A stretch of DNA of 47,427 nucleotides, from positions 1 to 47,427 of the forward strand of contig JNET01035437.1 in the NCBI GenBank assembly GCA_000697455.1, given 5' to 3'. The stretch comes from Basidiobolus heterosporus B8920. Taxonomy: Eukaryota > Basidiobolomycota > Basidiobolomycetes > Basidiobolales > Basidiobolaceae. Shown in pieces: positions 1 through 9,595 of this stretch. Within the stretch, counting starts at the first letter, position 1. The number at the start of each line of letters is the position of its first letter. The notes beneath the pieces were generated by a model. It worked only from the letters and a program-made list of their open reading frames with translations. It was not told where the DNA came from and ran no database searches. The position numbers and the translations under genes were made by a program.

Positions 1-1109
1 TGAAGACAAACCTTAACTTGACCAAAAATGGCTCAAATCCAGCACACTAGGATTCATTTGAAAGCCAGAAGTTTCCTTATCAGCTCATGGCTGGTAGTTT
101 CATGTATATCATGGTTCAAACATGTTCAGATACCATATATTCAGTGAGAGTTATTAGCTAATATCTTCAAAATTATGGATCTGATCAGATCACAGCAGAT
201 AAGTGGATTTTCTTATATTGAAAAGGGTATGTTGATCTTTGCTTAGAGTATAGATATTCCGGATCAGAATATGATCTCCTGCGATACTTTGATGCTAACT
301 GGGGATGAGATATTGATTACAGAAGATCCACAGCTGGATATATCTCTCTTTGCTGTAATGGAGCAACTTCTTGGAATTCAAAGAAACAACCTACAGTTGC
401 ACTTTCAGCTACCAAAGCAGAATACATGGCTGCCTTTGAAGCTACAAAGGAGCCAATGTGGATAAGGAAACTTCTGAAAGACTTGGGCTTTATTCAAAAT
501 TCACCAGTTACTATATTGCAGGATAATCAAAGTTGTATTCAATTAGCTAGAAATCCAACATTTCATGCAGGAAGTAAGCACATGAATATTAAGCACCGCT
601 TTATTAGAGAAGCTATAGAAAATAAGTTAGTAGACTTGGTTTATTGTCCAACTGAACAAATGGTTGCAGACATTTTAACCAAACCATTAGCTAGAGAGAA
701 ATTTGAGTATTTAAGAAATTACTTAGGATTAGTGCATGTGAATATTAAGTTAAGTGGGAGTGTTGTGATTCACATAATTTAGCATCTAACTACTCATATT
801 TGATCTCATCCTTATTGTATTTACTTAGCAATTTCATCTCATCCAAAATTCACACTTGGGTTTTACTTTGAATATTTTTCATCAACTTAGAAGTACCCAG
901 AATACTTGACTTTCTCAAACATATCCAAAGGACCTTGAACTTTGTACACATGTGCCTGGGACCTTCCCTAACATTTTCTGCACATTGCTTTGTGTACCTC
1001 TTGACAAAAGTATAAATGCCAACTTGACATTAAATAAATCTACAAGTGAAAACCTAATATTCTTCTAATTCTCTAAAGCACTTCCAATAACTCCCAGAAT
1101 CTCACAGCA
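1..1109 (+). mobile_element. Ty1/copia LTR retrotransposon fossil, 3' part
   Basis: This is the 3' end of a copia-family element that enters from beyond the left edge. Around 330-700 the translation has the copia RNase H signature, with words such as AEYMAAFEATKE, DNQSCIQLA and ADILTKPL that are typical of the end of copia pol. A short purine-rich tract (AAGTGGGAG, 752-760) precedes an LTR at 761-1109. The element is broken and incomplete, with several breaks. Its LTR is roughly four-fifths identical by eye to the inverted copy at 4045-4393, so both look moderately old. Family and part assignment are firm; the left boundary is outside the window. Confidence 0.85.
761..1109 (+). repeat. copia long terminal repeat
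   Basis: A 349-bp terminal repeat starting TGTTG and ending near CAGCA, directly behind the polypurine tract of the left copia fossil. An inverted relative of the same length lies at 4045-4393, and a more diverged fragment lies near 43311-43650. The ends were set by comparing the copies with each other. Confidence 0.75.
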
Positions 1110-3525
1110 TTTGTTGAGTGCAGAGCCATCCAATGCCAATGCAAATGCATGATCATAGTAGCCTCTAAAAAAGCCCTTACTCAGAAGATCTTGATAGTGG
1201 TGTCTATCAAATATATCATCTATGCCTTTGCCTGGCTAGTAGTGATCCCAACAAAGAATCATTGACCTTTGTGTATCCAAATTCATCATGATTCTTAAGT
1301 TGGGATTTATTAGCATATAAGCTGAATATGAGCAATGCTTACCAGTTGGTGAAGTAAACAACTCATGGCAGTTGCTACACTCTGGATCATGCTCATTTTT
1401 GCCAGTCAATGCAACTTAAGTATTACTACAGCATGGTATTTTCTTAACCATTGGGTCATATGTTGCATGGGAAACCAGTGATTTTTACCTGAACCAGGTG
1501 TCTGGTAGCTGGCAATCAACAATGATCTTGGGTAATATCTGTAGAAATCCGCAAAACACTTTGTTACTGATAATTGATTTAATTTGTCATTCTTCTATTA
1601 TTAGTAGGACATCTTTTAATGTTTCCTTAACATGTGGGCTGACTGAAAAGGTTAAGAGAGTGGAATATCCACTAACTTCTTCTCCACCAGTTTCTGACTA
1701 ATCTTCTCCACAGCACTTACTTGGCCAAGCTCTTTGCATATTTGGGAAGGTCACCATCACTGTTCATGCTCAAATTATTCACCAACTGATTATCCTCAGC
1801 AAGCTCTTCAGAGGAGGTTGAAGCCGGTACATCAACCATGAGTGAATCCAACATATGTGAATTACTTGCCTGAGGTATAAAGTCCAGTGAAGTACAGTTC
1901 AAGTTATTACTTTGTGGTAATCTGGCAGTGCTTTTGTTGTTATCTTCTGGCTTTTTTAGACAGCTACCATGACTTGGTTGGTATTTTCTGTGAAGTCTAT
2001 GCCCCTCATGGCTCTATAGTTTATGGCAATATAACAAGGCTTCCTTGTTTGCCATCATTTGACACTTGAGTGTACTTCAATGTTTGTGTTGAAGAAAAGG
2101 ACACTCTTGCTTCATGTGTGTGATATATATTGATGATATGTATAGTTTGGCAAATATGAGACTGTCTTAGAAATGTCTTATCAGTAGATTGGTATCAGAT
2201 AATATTTAGAAATCATATGCATTTTATTGGACACATATGAACAATGCAATGTACATTGCTGATTGGGATATGTTACCCTGCATATGACCAATGCCATACA
2301 AACACAAGAAATCCAGTAAACAGTCATTATCACCTAACCCTACACTCACAAGAAAGAAAGATCAGCTTAAGGGAAAAGGTAAAGGAATGGTGCCATTAAG
2401 GAGAGGTGATGAGATCTCCACATTACAATTTCCAGTCCATGAAACAGACCCTACAATAGTCCATATATCAGAGGAAGAGACACCTAAAAGAACAGATTAG
2501 GGGAAAGATGTAGAAATGTATTTGCCAAAAGCTTGCCAAGATGAAGCAGATTTATCAGTGGATCAGCATCTGGAAGACTTATTTGTGCAGGAATTTGCCA
2601 GAAATACACTTGATCTAGGTACCACTATCTCTACAAGTATTACACATTTATTATTTATTAAGAAGAATAGTCAGGCAATGCAATCAGCCATCAGGAATAT
2701 CAAGAATGCAATGAAGCATATGGATTCCAACAACCAAGAGTATAATAGCTAGCACAACACATTTGATGTCTGGTTAAATGAGTATGACCACCAAATCCAA
2801 GCATTTAAGGATGCAATGGCTCTATTTGTTGGATCTTTGATGGGTTATCAACTAGTACTACATCTACCAGCCAAGGTTCATCAATAAAATCATGCTGAGC
2901 AAAACAAGAACCCACTCATTAAGCCTCTACAGCAGCCTGAAATAGCTTGCTCAAATGAAAGCCAAAGCCTTGTGGCAAACCAGTAAATCAAAAGACCTTG
3001 ATGATCCAAGAGCATGCTGATTGCACAGAGACTGGGTTAATGAACATCCAAGAGACAGTGTATAACATTGCAAGAAGCTACATTGATTTTGAGCAGAGTT
3101 GCAGAGAGCAGAGACCAAGCATCACTTGGATGGTAATTGCTTGGTTTATGTTGCATATCCTGGTTTTCAGCAAGCCAATGGAAACTGGGCAACCATAAGT
3201 CTTGGCATAAGATATATGAAAAGTGTAAGGGGTTATAGGCAGGCAAAGAGGAGGATGGAAGCAAAGCCATATATTTCACTAACAAAGAAATGCCTGAATT
3301 CATGGAGAATCCTAGGGACCAAGCTTTAAGCAGTATCTTCAGAACTCACATGGAAAAACCACTAGAAAGTGGCAAATTAAGAACACATAGAACCCTTAAA
3401 TTACCAGATTTCTTAACTTCTACCTCACTCAACCCAAGTATATACACAACTCCTTTGTCCCCACTTGAGTTGTGCCCAACACCAATTGCCTCACAGCACA
3501 CAAAATCTGGGGCCATTACTAGGCT
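1110..3525. other. unassigned low-coding DNA between two copia fossils
   Basis: No complete gene is visible here. The stretch 2291-2990 has short open frames on the plus strand, rich in Lys, Gln and Asn, that look like decayed coding sequence. Their position between two retroelement fossils suggests they also come from a mobile element, but I recognise no domain. The rest (1110-2290 and 3000-3525) holds scattered short frames without a convincing start, promoter or known motif. It is most likely old transposon debris. Confidence 0.4.
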
Positions 3526-4393
3526 CTGAAACTCATCAGGCAGGCTACTCAGGAGTGTAACTATTATATCTTCATCTGTGGTAGCTACCCCAATTGATTT
3601 CATTTCATTAACTAAAGTTGTGATTCTGTTTATCAAGGATTTTATGTCTTCTCCAGCATGCATCTTGGTGTTAAAGAATTTTCTTCTCAAGTACATCTTA
3701 TTAGCAGTAGAATTAGCTTGGTAGGTGTCTTCTAAGGTTTTCCAGGCATTTTTGGTAGTTTTGGCTCTTGCACATTGAATAAGTAATTTATCTTGAACAT
3801 TAAGACAAATTGAGTTAAAAGCACTTTGCTCCTTCTTTAAGTACAATAAAGCTTCTTTTTGAGTTCTGTGATGTTATCCTTCTTCTCCTGTAATAACATC
3901 CCAAAGACCTCTTGCTTACAACATCATTTTCATTTTCACCTTCCACACTTTATAGTTGGAACCATCAAACTTTTCAGCAGGAGAAGAATTCCAGTAATAG
4001 CAGTAGTAGACATTCCAGAGAGTGCAATCTTGGGGCTCATAACCTGTTGATGGATTCTGGGAGTTATTGGAAGTGATTTGGAGAATTAGAAGCATATGTG
4101 GTTTTCACTGGTAGATGTATTTAATTTAAGGTTGACTTTTATACCTTTGTTAAGAAGTAAGCAAAGCAACATGTAGAATGTATTAAGGAAGGTCTCAGGA
4201 ACATGTGTGCAAAGTTTGGGGTCATTTGGACATGTTTGAAAAAGTCAAGTATTCTGGGTACTTCTAAGTTAGTGAAAAATATTCTAAGTAAATCCCGAGT
4301 GTGAATTTTGGGTGAGAGGAAATTGGTAAGTAAATATAATAAGGGTGAGATCAAGTATGAATAATTAGGTGCTAAATTATGTGAATTTCAACA
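3526..4393 (-). mobile_element. Ty1/copia LTR retrotransposon fossil, 5' part with gag
   Basis: A second copia copy, reading right to left. It has the LTR at 4045-4393, then a primer-binding-like sequence GGTTATGAGCCCC just inside the LTR, then a gag segment. The gag translation (about 3530-3850) carries the copia gag signature with words such as AKTTKNAWKTLED and SLPDEFQSLV. Downstream of about 3525 the similarity stops and unrelated sequence follows, so only the 5' portion survives and the element is broken. It belongs to the same or a closely related family as the fossil at 1-1109, to judge by the LTRs. Confidence 0.8.
4045..4393 (-). repeat. copia long terminal repeat, inverted
   Basis: A 349-bp repeat, TGTTG to CAACA on the minus strand. 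It is the 5' LTR of the gag-bearing copia fossil and is about 80-85 percent like the LTR at 761-1109 by eye. Confidence 0.75.
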
Positions 4394-4989
4394 GTTTTCA
4401 CTTGAAGATTTATGAAAATATTTATAAGATTTCTCATAAATCCCAGAGTTTCTATAACTCTGGAATTAGTCCAAAATGATCTTGCACCTATCCAGCCTTG
4501 ATAAATATCATTTGAATACAAAATATTGCCAAACACCCACTTGTATAATTATTCAGTTGCTAAACTAACTAATTTGAACAAAATTATATACTCTGGGTTC
4601 TCCTAATCACTTCCATTAGCATCCAAAATCTTGCCATATACCTGAGTATATAGTGGGCTTTGTATTTAGTTTAGTCTATAAACCTTTATATGAATCTATG
4701 AAATATCTTTCTTATAACAATATAAACTTCACTAATCTCGGTTAACAGTTAACGTTGGCTCTGAAATGTCAGCTATCTCCATAATCCATATACCAGTGAT
4801 TAGGTGACATTTAGAGAAAGACAAACAAAAAACCAATGACAGGATCTGAGAGGGGACAACTAAATCTTGTAACCGTAATTCTATTGAGTATCGACTACTA
4901 TCACATGATATTGCGTGCAGTTGATAAATCCGATATATTCCCTATTCTTTTATTGAAAATTATGCAATTCATTAAAAGGAAACGATTTT

Positions 4990-5062
4990 CGATCCAGATG
5001 GGGGTCGAACCCACGACTTTCTCCTCCGGAGGGAGACACTCTTTCCACTGAGCTACAGGACC
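4990..5062 (-). tRNA. tRNA-Arg(CCG)
   Basis: A 73-nt cloverleaf on the minus strand. The parts in order are: acceptor GGTCCTG/CTGGATC, D arm GCTC/GAGT, anticodon stem TCTCC/GGAGA with loop CTCCGGA giving anticodon CCG, and T arm GTGGG-TTCGACC-CCCAT. The discriminator base is G. The acceptor stem has a T-T mismatch at pair 6:67 and a G-T at 2:71. A TTTT Pol III stop lies about 12 nt downstream (4974-4977). No intron. It reads CGG codons. Its core is very close to tRNA-Arg(CCT) at 45761. Confidence 0.92.
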
Positions 5063-5361
5063 AATTTAATTTTTTTTTGGGAAATTTTCAAGGATGAAAT
5101 TCAATCATTTAGATCCGCCAATATTATGTTCCCGCGTCAAAAAGGTATATGGTACTGATGATGATTACTCAAACGTACACCCTATCTTTCGTTTGGTGCA
5201 AACACGAAGTAAAAACCGATGGTGTCCATAACTCAATTACTTTACTTTAGTTTGTTCATGGTCAACGGACTCGCTATTCTCCATGAAGAGCGTTTCCTGG
5301 CTCGCAGTACGTAGTTACTTATTCGGATGGGGTATTTTTTATCGTACTAATTGTTTTCAAA

Positions 5362-5654
5362 ATGCTTAGTTGGTTGGGGAAAAGTAGAGCCTACTTTTGG
5401 TGGAGACCCAAACCAAAGTATCAAAGCCAAGCTAATCAACTTGATCTCTGCTGTCCGTACTCTCTTAAGAAGTAAGTCCTTCCTTGGTTTGCTTGTAGAC
5501 ACAACTTAAACGAACTTACTTTCAACCTAGTTCCACTTATCGTTCTCAATCTACTGATCATCGTTTACGAGCTTTTGCTTGGTTAACATTGGAGCCCTAC
5601 AACCCTTCTAGTATTAAGTTTCTAAATCCCCAACAAAACACTCATCCTTCCTGA
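5362..5654 (+). CDS. probable small spliced gene, product unrecognised
   Basis: Exon 1 (5362-5471) begins ATG CTT AGT and encodes a basic, aromatic-rich start (MLSWLGKSRAYFWWRPKPKY). A canonical donor GTAAGT at 5472 and an acceptor CCTAG ending at 5530 delimit a 59-nt intron, a normal fungal size. Exon 2 (5531-5654) stays in frame to TGA, giving about 77 residues. Beyond it, an open block at about 5730-5873 (words such as KGPRAKGILPGDLEDVEKI) could be a further exon, but I could not find a donor that joins it in frame. The Arg/Lys/Trp-rich, acid-poor N-terminus could be a mitochondrial targeting peptide. Recognised from splice signals only, not from homology. Confidence 0.4.
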
Positions 5655-5873
5655 AGTTCCATCTTCGAAAGAGGGAAATAAAACAAACACGGCTTTACTG
5701 GTCTATTTCAGTTATCACCACCACTTTCCTTCGCTATTTCGAAACAACCCGAACGTACCTATGAGCCAGTAAATAAAGGGCCAAGGGCAAAGGGGATTTT
5801 ACCGGGCGACTTGGAAGATGTAGAGAAAATCAAGCAGCATCAAGAAGAACCCATCTCTCCCACTTCCAATTAA

Positions 5874-6211
5874 TCCAATAGAAAAGTAGAAAAGTAATAT
5901 GACCAAGCCACTTAGGCTAATGCATATTTGATGTCAACTACATGATATAGTAGATGGGAAAACTGGTTGGTAATGCAGAGGAATCTTCCGAATGAATGAA
6001 TCAATCCATTTTTAAAATAAGGAACATTGAATCTCTCTACCCCTTCAATTTAACCATCTCCCTCTTTGTTCCAATTTCTCTATTGTTCTACCAACGTGAT
6101 ATCCCCCTCTTTCAACTGATAGCACTTGGTCTCCTCTTCCCTCAATATCTTCCGTAATTATTCCGCTAAACCATCCCTTAGCCTCGTCCACATCAATCCA
6201 CCCATTGAAAT
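5874..6211 (+). other. intergenic / 5' flank of the next gene
   Basis: No gene is seen here. The last 150 bases are pyrimidine-rich (CTCTCTACC and TCCCTCTTTG type runs), which is common in leaders just upstream of fungal start codons, and lead into the ATG at 6212. Confidence 0.4.
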
Positions 6212-6814
6212 ATGAACTCTACCACGTTCAAAGTGAACAAAAAACTGTTCAAGTCTTGGTACGAAATCAAGACCACCAACCAAGAAGTGTTCTACAAGTA
6301 CCAACGCTCCACAGTCCATTTAAACGAGGACCTACTAATACCCTTAACAAACCAAACCAATGTCCGTTGGAAAATCACCACCCCAAGCAACCTGACTCAC
6401 TCACTCATAACAAACAACTCCCTCACCGTTAGGTTGACCTTTGAGTTCGACCTTTTCCGGTCGGTATTTGAGTTTGAAAAAGACCGATTTTTTTGGATAT
6501 TGGAACCGGATGATACCGCACGTCTGTACAGAAACCGCAAGGAGTTACTTGCCAGTTTACATGCTTCCTATCATACCTCCATCTCCAGTAGCGAATTGGA
6601 GATCTCCAATAGATTGGGACCTACTCTTCACGCGGTAGTCGTATCCAGTGGTTTGAAAACGCTACAGGTCATGGAAACCCAGGGCAGAACGTTTAGTGAG
6701 CTAAGAAGAAGGTTGAAAACGCAGGAACAATTAAAAGATGAAGCGTTGGATGAAGGAACCATGCTTGCTAGTGCCAGCAGCAATCTCGCCAGTAGTCTGG
6801 CTTTTCTGATCTAA
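6212..6814 (+). CDS. hypothetical protein, 200 aa
   Basis: An intronless frame from ATG to TAA encoding 200 residues. There is no signal peptide or membrane span. The N-terminal 100 residues alternate polar and aromatic/beta-branched residues (VRWKITTP, LTVRLTFEFDLF, RFFWILEPDD), suggesting a beta-rich fold. The C-terminal third (about residues 140-190) is helical and charged (ELRRRLKTQEQLKDEALDEG), then Ser/Ala-rich. A tubby/LURP-one-like beta-barrel is possible from the pattern, but no defining motif is visible and I do not assign it. It has a pyrimidine-rich leader and good coding character; its stop is about 350 bp from the convergent AUR1 gene. A single exon is assumed. Confidence 0.6.
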   Translation: MNSTTFKVNKKLFKSWYEIKTTNQEVFYKYQRSTVHLNEDLLIPLTNQTNVRWKITTPSNLTHSLITNNSLTVRLTFEFDLFRSVFEFEKDRFFWILEPDDTARLYRNRKELLASLHASYHTSISSSELEISNRLGPTLHAVVVSSGLKTLQVMETQGRTFSELRRRLKTQEQLKDEALDEGTMLASASSNLASSLAFLI

Positions 6815-7162
6815 ATTCGATCACACTTATGTTGTCCTCATAATCCCAATCAACATCCCCATCCCCATCCCTATTCCCACCCCAACCTTAGCCAATGAAC
6901 ATTTTGTCAAATCCAGTATCTGCCTAATGTCTCTCTTCCAACTAGATCGGCTTTCCTGGATGGAATAATAATAATAAGCACCATCTTCATCTGTACTCAC
7001 TCACTCACTCATAGAATAACAAACCAAGCCAAATCTATAAACATGATTTTGTAAGGTTTATTTAAGAAGGATTCGGAAGTGATGGTGATGATTAGGATTA
7101 GTGTGAGCATTATTAATAAGCTATGTACATGAATTCACGAGTCCTTCTTGCTAGTCTGTCTA

Positions 7163-8248
7163 TCAATCGTTGTACTTCTCCTCAAAATGAACCATGGAAG
7201 GAGCATCGATGGCAATGCACATCTCTTGCGTCTCGTCTAGGTCGAAATCCGAGAGAATCTCACTGCCATTGTCCAGAGGAACATATCCGTGATCACCAAC
7301 GTAGGTCGGCAATAGCTCAGGAGTTCCCTTGACTGGACCGTTCCACTGCGGAGCAATGCGTCCCTTGTAGATGATAATGAAACAAGTGAACGCGTAGATA
7401 AATCCACCTATAAGGTCAACAAGGTAATGGTGACGTAAATAAAGACACGCCCACCAGATCCAGATGATGTAGAGGACGTTGAATGGGATGAGGTATGGCT
7501 TCAAGTGACCTAAAAATAGGTTGATCATCACTGCGCATCCACTATGGAGACTAGGGAATGCGCCGAAAACCAGTGGTGAGTTTCCGAACGTATTTCCATA
7601 CAGGTTGATGTGTAATATCTTATCTATCCGAGCCAAACCACCAGGCTCTCCGTGGATTGTGTAGTCGGCGGGCTGTAGGCCGTAGAGATAGAGGTACCAA
7701 GGAGATGCGGTGGGAAATAAAAGCTGGGTGGTAACCCCTGCCAGGTTCATGTAGCCATAGGAACGAACAAACTTGGGTAGAGTGCCTTTTGGGCCGAGGA
7801 AGTACATTAGCGGGATGGCAATGAAACCGTTGATAAAATGCAATACACCGTAGACAATCCAGGCTAGTATGTCCTTCCAGTCGGAGGGATTGTTAGCTAG
7901 CCTATCGGACAAGTTACCACCAAACAAGAACGTCTCAGCTTTGGGTAGAAAGGTCACGTTAATGCCTGGTCGGAGGTTGGTTGGGATGCCGCCACAGGAT
8001 GTGAATAGCGATAGCCAAGCAAGCACTGGCAATGCGGGGCGTATAATTTCACGGGAACGAGGAATAAAATAATACACACTTCCACCGACGCATAGCAAAG
8101 TAAGCTTGAGCGCCCAGTGCAGGGAACCCCAGATGAAGAAAGGAGTAAAAGCAAGGCATAGAAATGGTATCTCAATGTACGACAGGTAGAGAGCCAACCT
8201 GTCAAAGAATAAATAATACGCCGTGATCAACGGCTTGATGTCCATCAT
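7163..8248 (-). CDS. AUR1: inositol phosphorylceramide synthase, catalytic subunit
   Basis: 361 residues, one exon, starting MMDIKPL. The enzyme transfers phosphoinositol from phosphatidylinositol to (phyto)ceramide in the Golgi, making inositol phosphorylceramide and diacylglycerol; it is the target of aureobasidin A in fungi. Several hydrophobic segments surround the PAP2-type catalytic motifs: FPSLHSG at 231-237 and RHHYLVDLIGG at 272-282. The predicted catalytic residues are His235, His274 and Asp278, with the same 39- and 4-residue spacings as yeast His255, His294 and Asp298. The protein is about 40 residues shorter than yeast Aur1 (401), mostly at the ends, and the C-terminal tail is acidic and likely cytosolic. 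It looks intact. A TATA element sits about 65 nt upstream. Confidence 0.96.
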   Translation of the reverse strand: MMDIKPLITAYYLFFDRLALYLSYIEIPFLCLAFTPFFIWGSLHWALKLTLLCVGGSVYYFIPRSREIIRPALPVLAWLSLFTSCGGIPTNLRPGINVTFLPKAETFLFGGNLSDRLANNPSDWKDILAWIVYGVLHFINGFIAIPLMYFLGPKGTLPKFVRSYGYMNLAGVTTQLLFPTASPWYLYLYGLQPADYTIHGEPGGLARIDKILHINLYGNTFGNSPLVFGAFPSLHSGCAVMINLFLGHLKPYLIPFNVLYIIWIWWACLYLRHHYLVDLIGGFIYAFTCFIIIYKGRIAPQWNGPVKGTPELLPTYVGDHGYVPLDNGSEILSDFDLDETQEMCIAIDAPSMVHFEEKYND

Positions 8249-8308
8249 GAGAAATTAGAATATACAGGAGAACAACGCAGTAGGTCTGAGTGTCAGGGAT
8301 CCACCGGC

Positions 8309-8317
8309 ATTATATAT
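8309..8317 (-). promoter_or_regulatory. TATA element of AUR1
   Basis: ATATATAAT on the minus strand, about 61-69 nt before the AUR1 start codon. The position is plausible for a fungal core promoter with a short leader. Confidence 0.45.
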
Positions 8318-8321
8318 CCCA

Positions 8322-8994
8322 TTCCAAACCCTACATCCTATACGCTACACACCATTACGGCCTATATCACGGCCTATGTCACGGCCAATACCCTACATCC
8401 TCCACCATCATCCCATTCAACCGCCAATTGAATCGGGAAAACTTTCCGCTCCGGAATTACCGAATCATATTGACACGTTCTCGACACCATTCCTGAACTG
8501 ATTTTCATTTTCACCACAGCATCCATTTTTACCATCAGCAAGATCTCCATTTATATCATTCATTATCTGAATCTGGCAATTGCTTGATTATTCCTTGTTC
8601 CACGAAAAGTCGATTCATACAATGAGGTGATAGATTTTGTAATCGGTGGTGAGTTATATGCCCGGATTCTCTCCGCAATGATGGGGACTGGAAATTTGGA
8701 ATCACTCAGAATAGGGGATCCGGTTGGATTCTGCGTAGGATTTTCGAGTCGTCATCAAAGCAAGTATGTACACTGAGGTGGTGAATTTTGCCTTCGAGTC
8801 ATCTTACGAACACCCTGCCAACCAAGGTAAACTACACTGACTAAAGCACATATGGGATTTAAGTCTCCGACAGACTGAGACAAGCTTCTACGAGGAAGAT
8901 GCAAAAAATTTCAGTCTACAATTTTTCTCCACATAGTCTTTTCGGACAGGGATAACTGTTTCTATTGTAGTGTCATCATTTTAATTTAGATCAT
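8322..8994. other. intergenic, nothing recognised
   Basis: About 670 bases upstream of AUR1 with no convincing coding frame. The GGCCTATRTCACGGCC type words near 8358-8384 form a short direct/inverted cluster of unknown meaning. Confidence 0.4.
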
Positions 8995-9068
8995 GTCCTT
9001 GATGGGATTCGAACCTGCGAACAGTTGATTCACCACCAACCGCTCAGACCATTCGACCATCCAACTTG
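8995..9068 (-). pseudogene. tRNA-like sequence with A and B boxes but no closed acceptor stem
   Basis: On the minus strand there is a good A box (TGGTCGAATGG) and a perfect B box (GGTTCGAATCC) at normal spacing, with an anticodon-like hairpin GTTGG/TCAAC between them. The 3' end CCCATCAAGGAC does not pair with the 5' end, and the T stem is mismatched. It is therefore a decayed tRNA or tRNA-derived element rather than a working tRNA. No T-run terminator follows directly. Identity (Ser- or His-like) is not decidable. Confidence 0.5.
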
Positions 9069-9595
9069 ATCTGAAAGGATGATCCCAGATCTAAGTATAT
9101 TGCTTATGAAATAGTTCATGGAATTTTCCTCGGATATACCTCACAGATTTTTTCCGTCATCTTGAAGACAACCGCAATTTTCCAATGATGCTCATTTTTT
9201 TGTTTTACTGTCCCACCCGCTGACGTAATGTAGTCACATATTTATTCAACTGTTTAGGATGAAACCAAAGGAATCCAAATCTGCCATTGCGGTAATTCGT
9301 TTCTTTCGAATAGTGAATGATCATGATTTGACACTAGTACGGAGATCATTTTCACCCATCAAATCAATATGGTGGGATTGTTTGAGTTGGATATCCGAGT
9401 ATCCGATAGATTTATTGAGATTAGTTCGGGCATTTGATTCGTTTATGACGGCAAGTTATCGGCATTTATAGTGCTGGTATGGTACAATAGTTTGGTTGTC
9501 AAGAGGGGTTTGGATCGGGTGGGGTAGGGCATTTGATTAGGGATTGAAGACAAACAGCAATGAGGTGCGTAGAATGAAGCGTGTATTTGTGTTGA
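9069..9595. other. intergenic with a doubtful 70-codon frame
   Basis: An ATG-initiated frame at 9259-9471 (+) encodes 70 residues without a recognised motif. It has no strong promoter or conserved character, so I do not call it a gene. The remainder is AT-rich flank of the GT61 gene terminator side. Confidence 0.35.

Noticed and set aside
7123-8072. Plus-strand frames within AUR1.
   Set aside because: Antisense to a gene with clear catalytic motifs; no independent support.
9259-9471. 70-codon ATG frame upstream of the GT61 gene terminator region.
   Set aside because: No motif, no promoter of note, and its length is within chance expectation for this much intergenic sequence.
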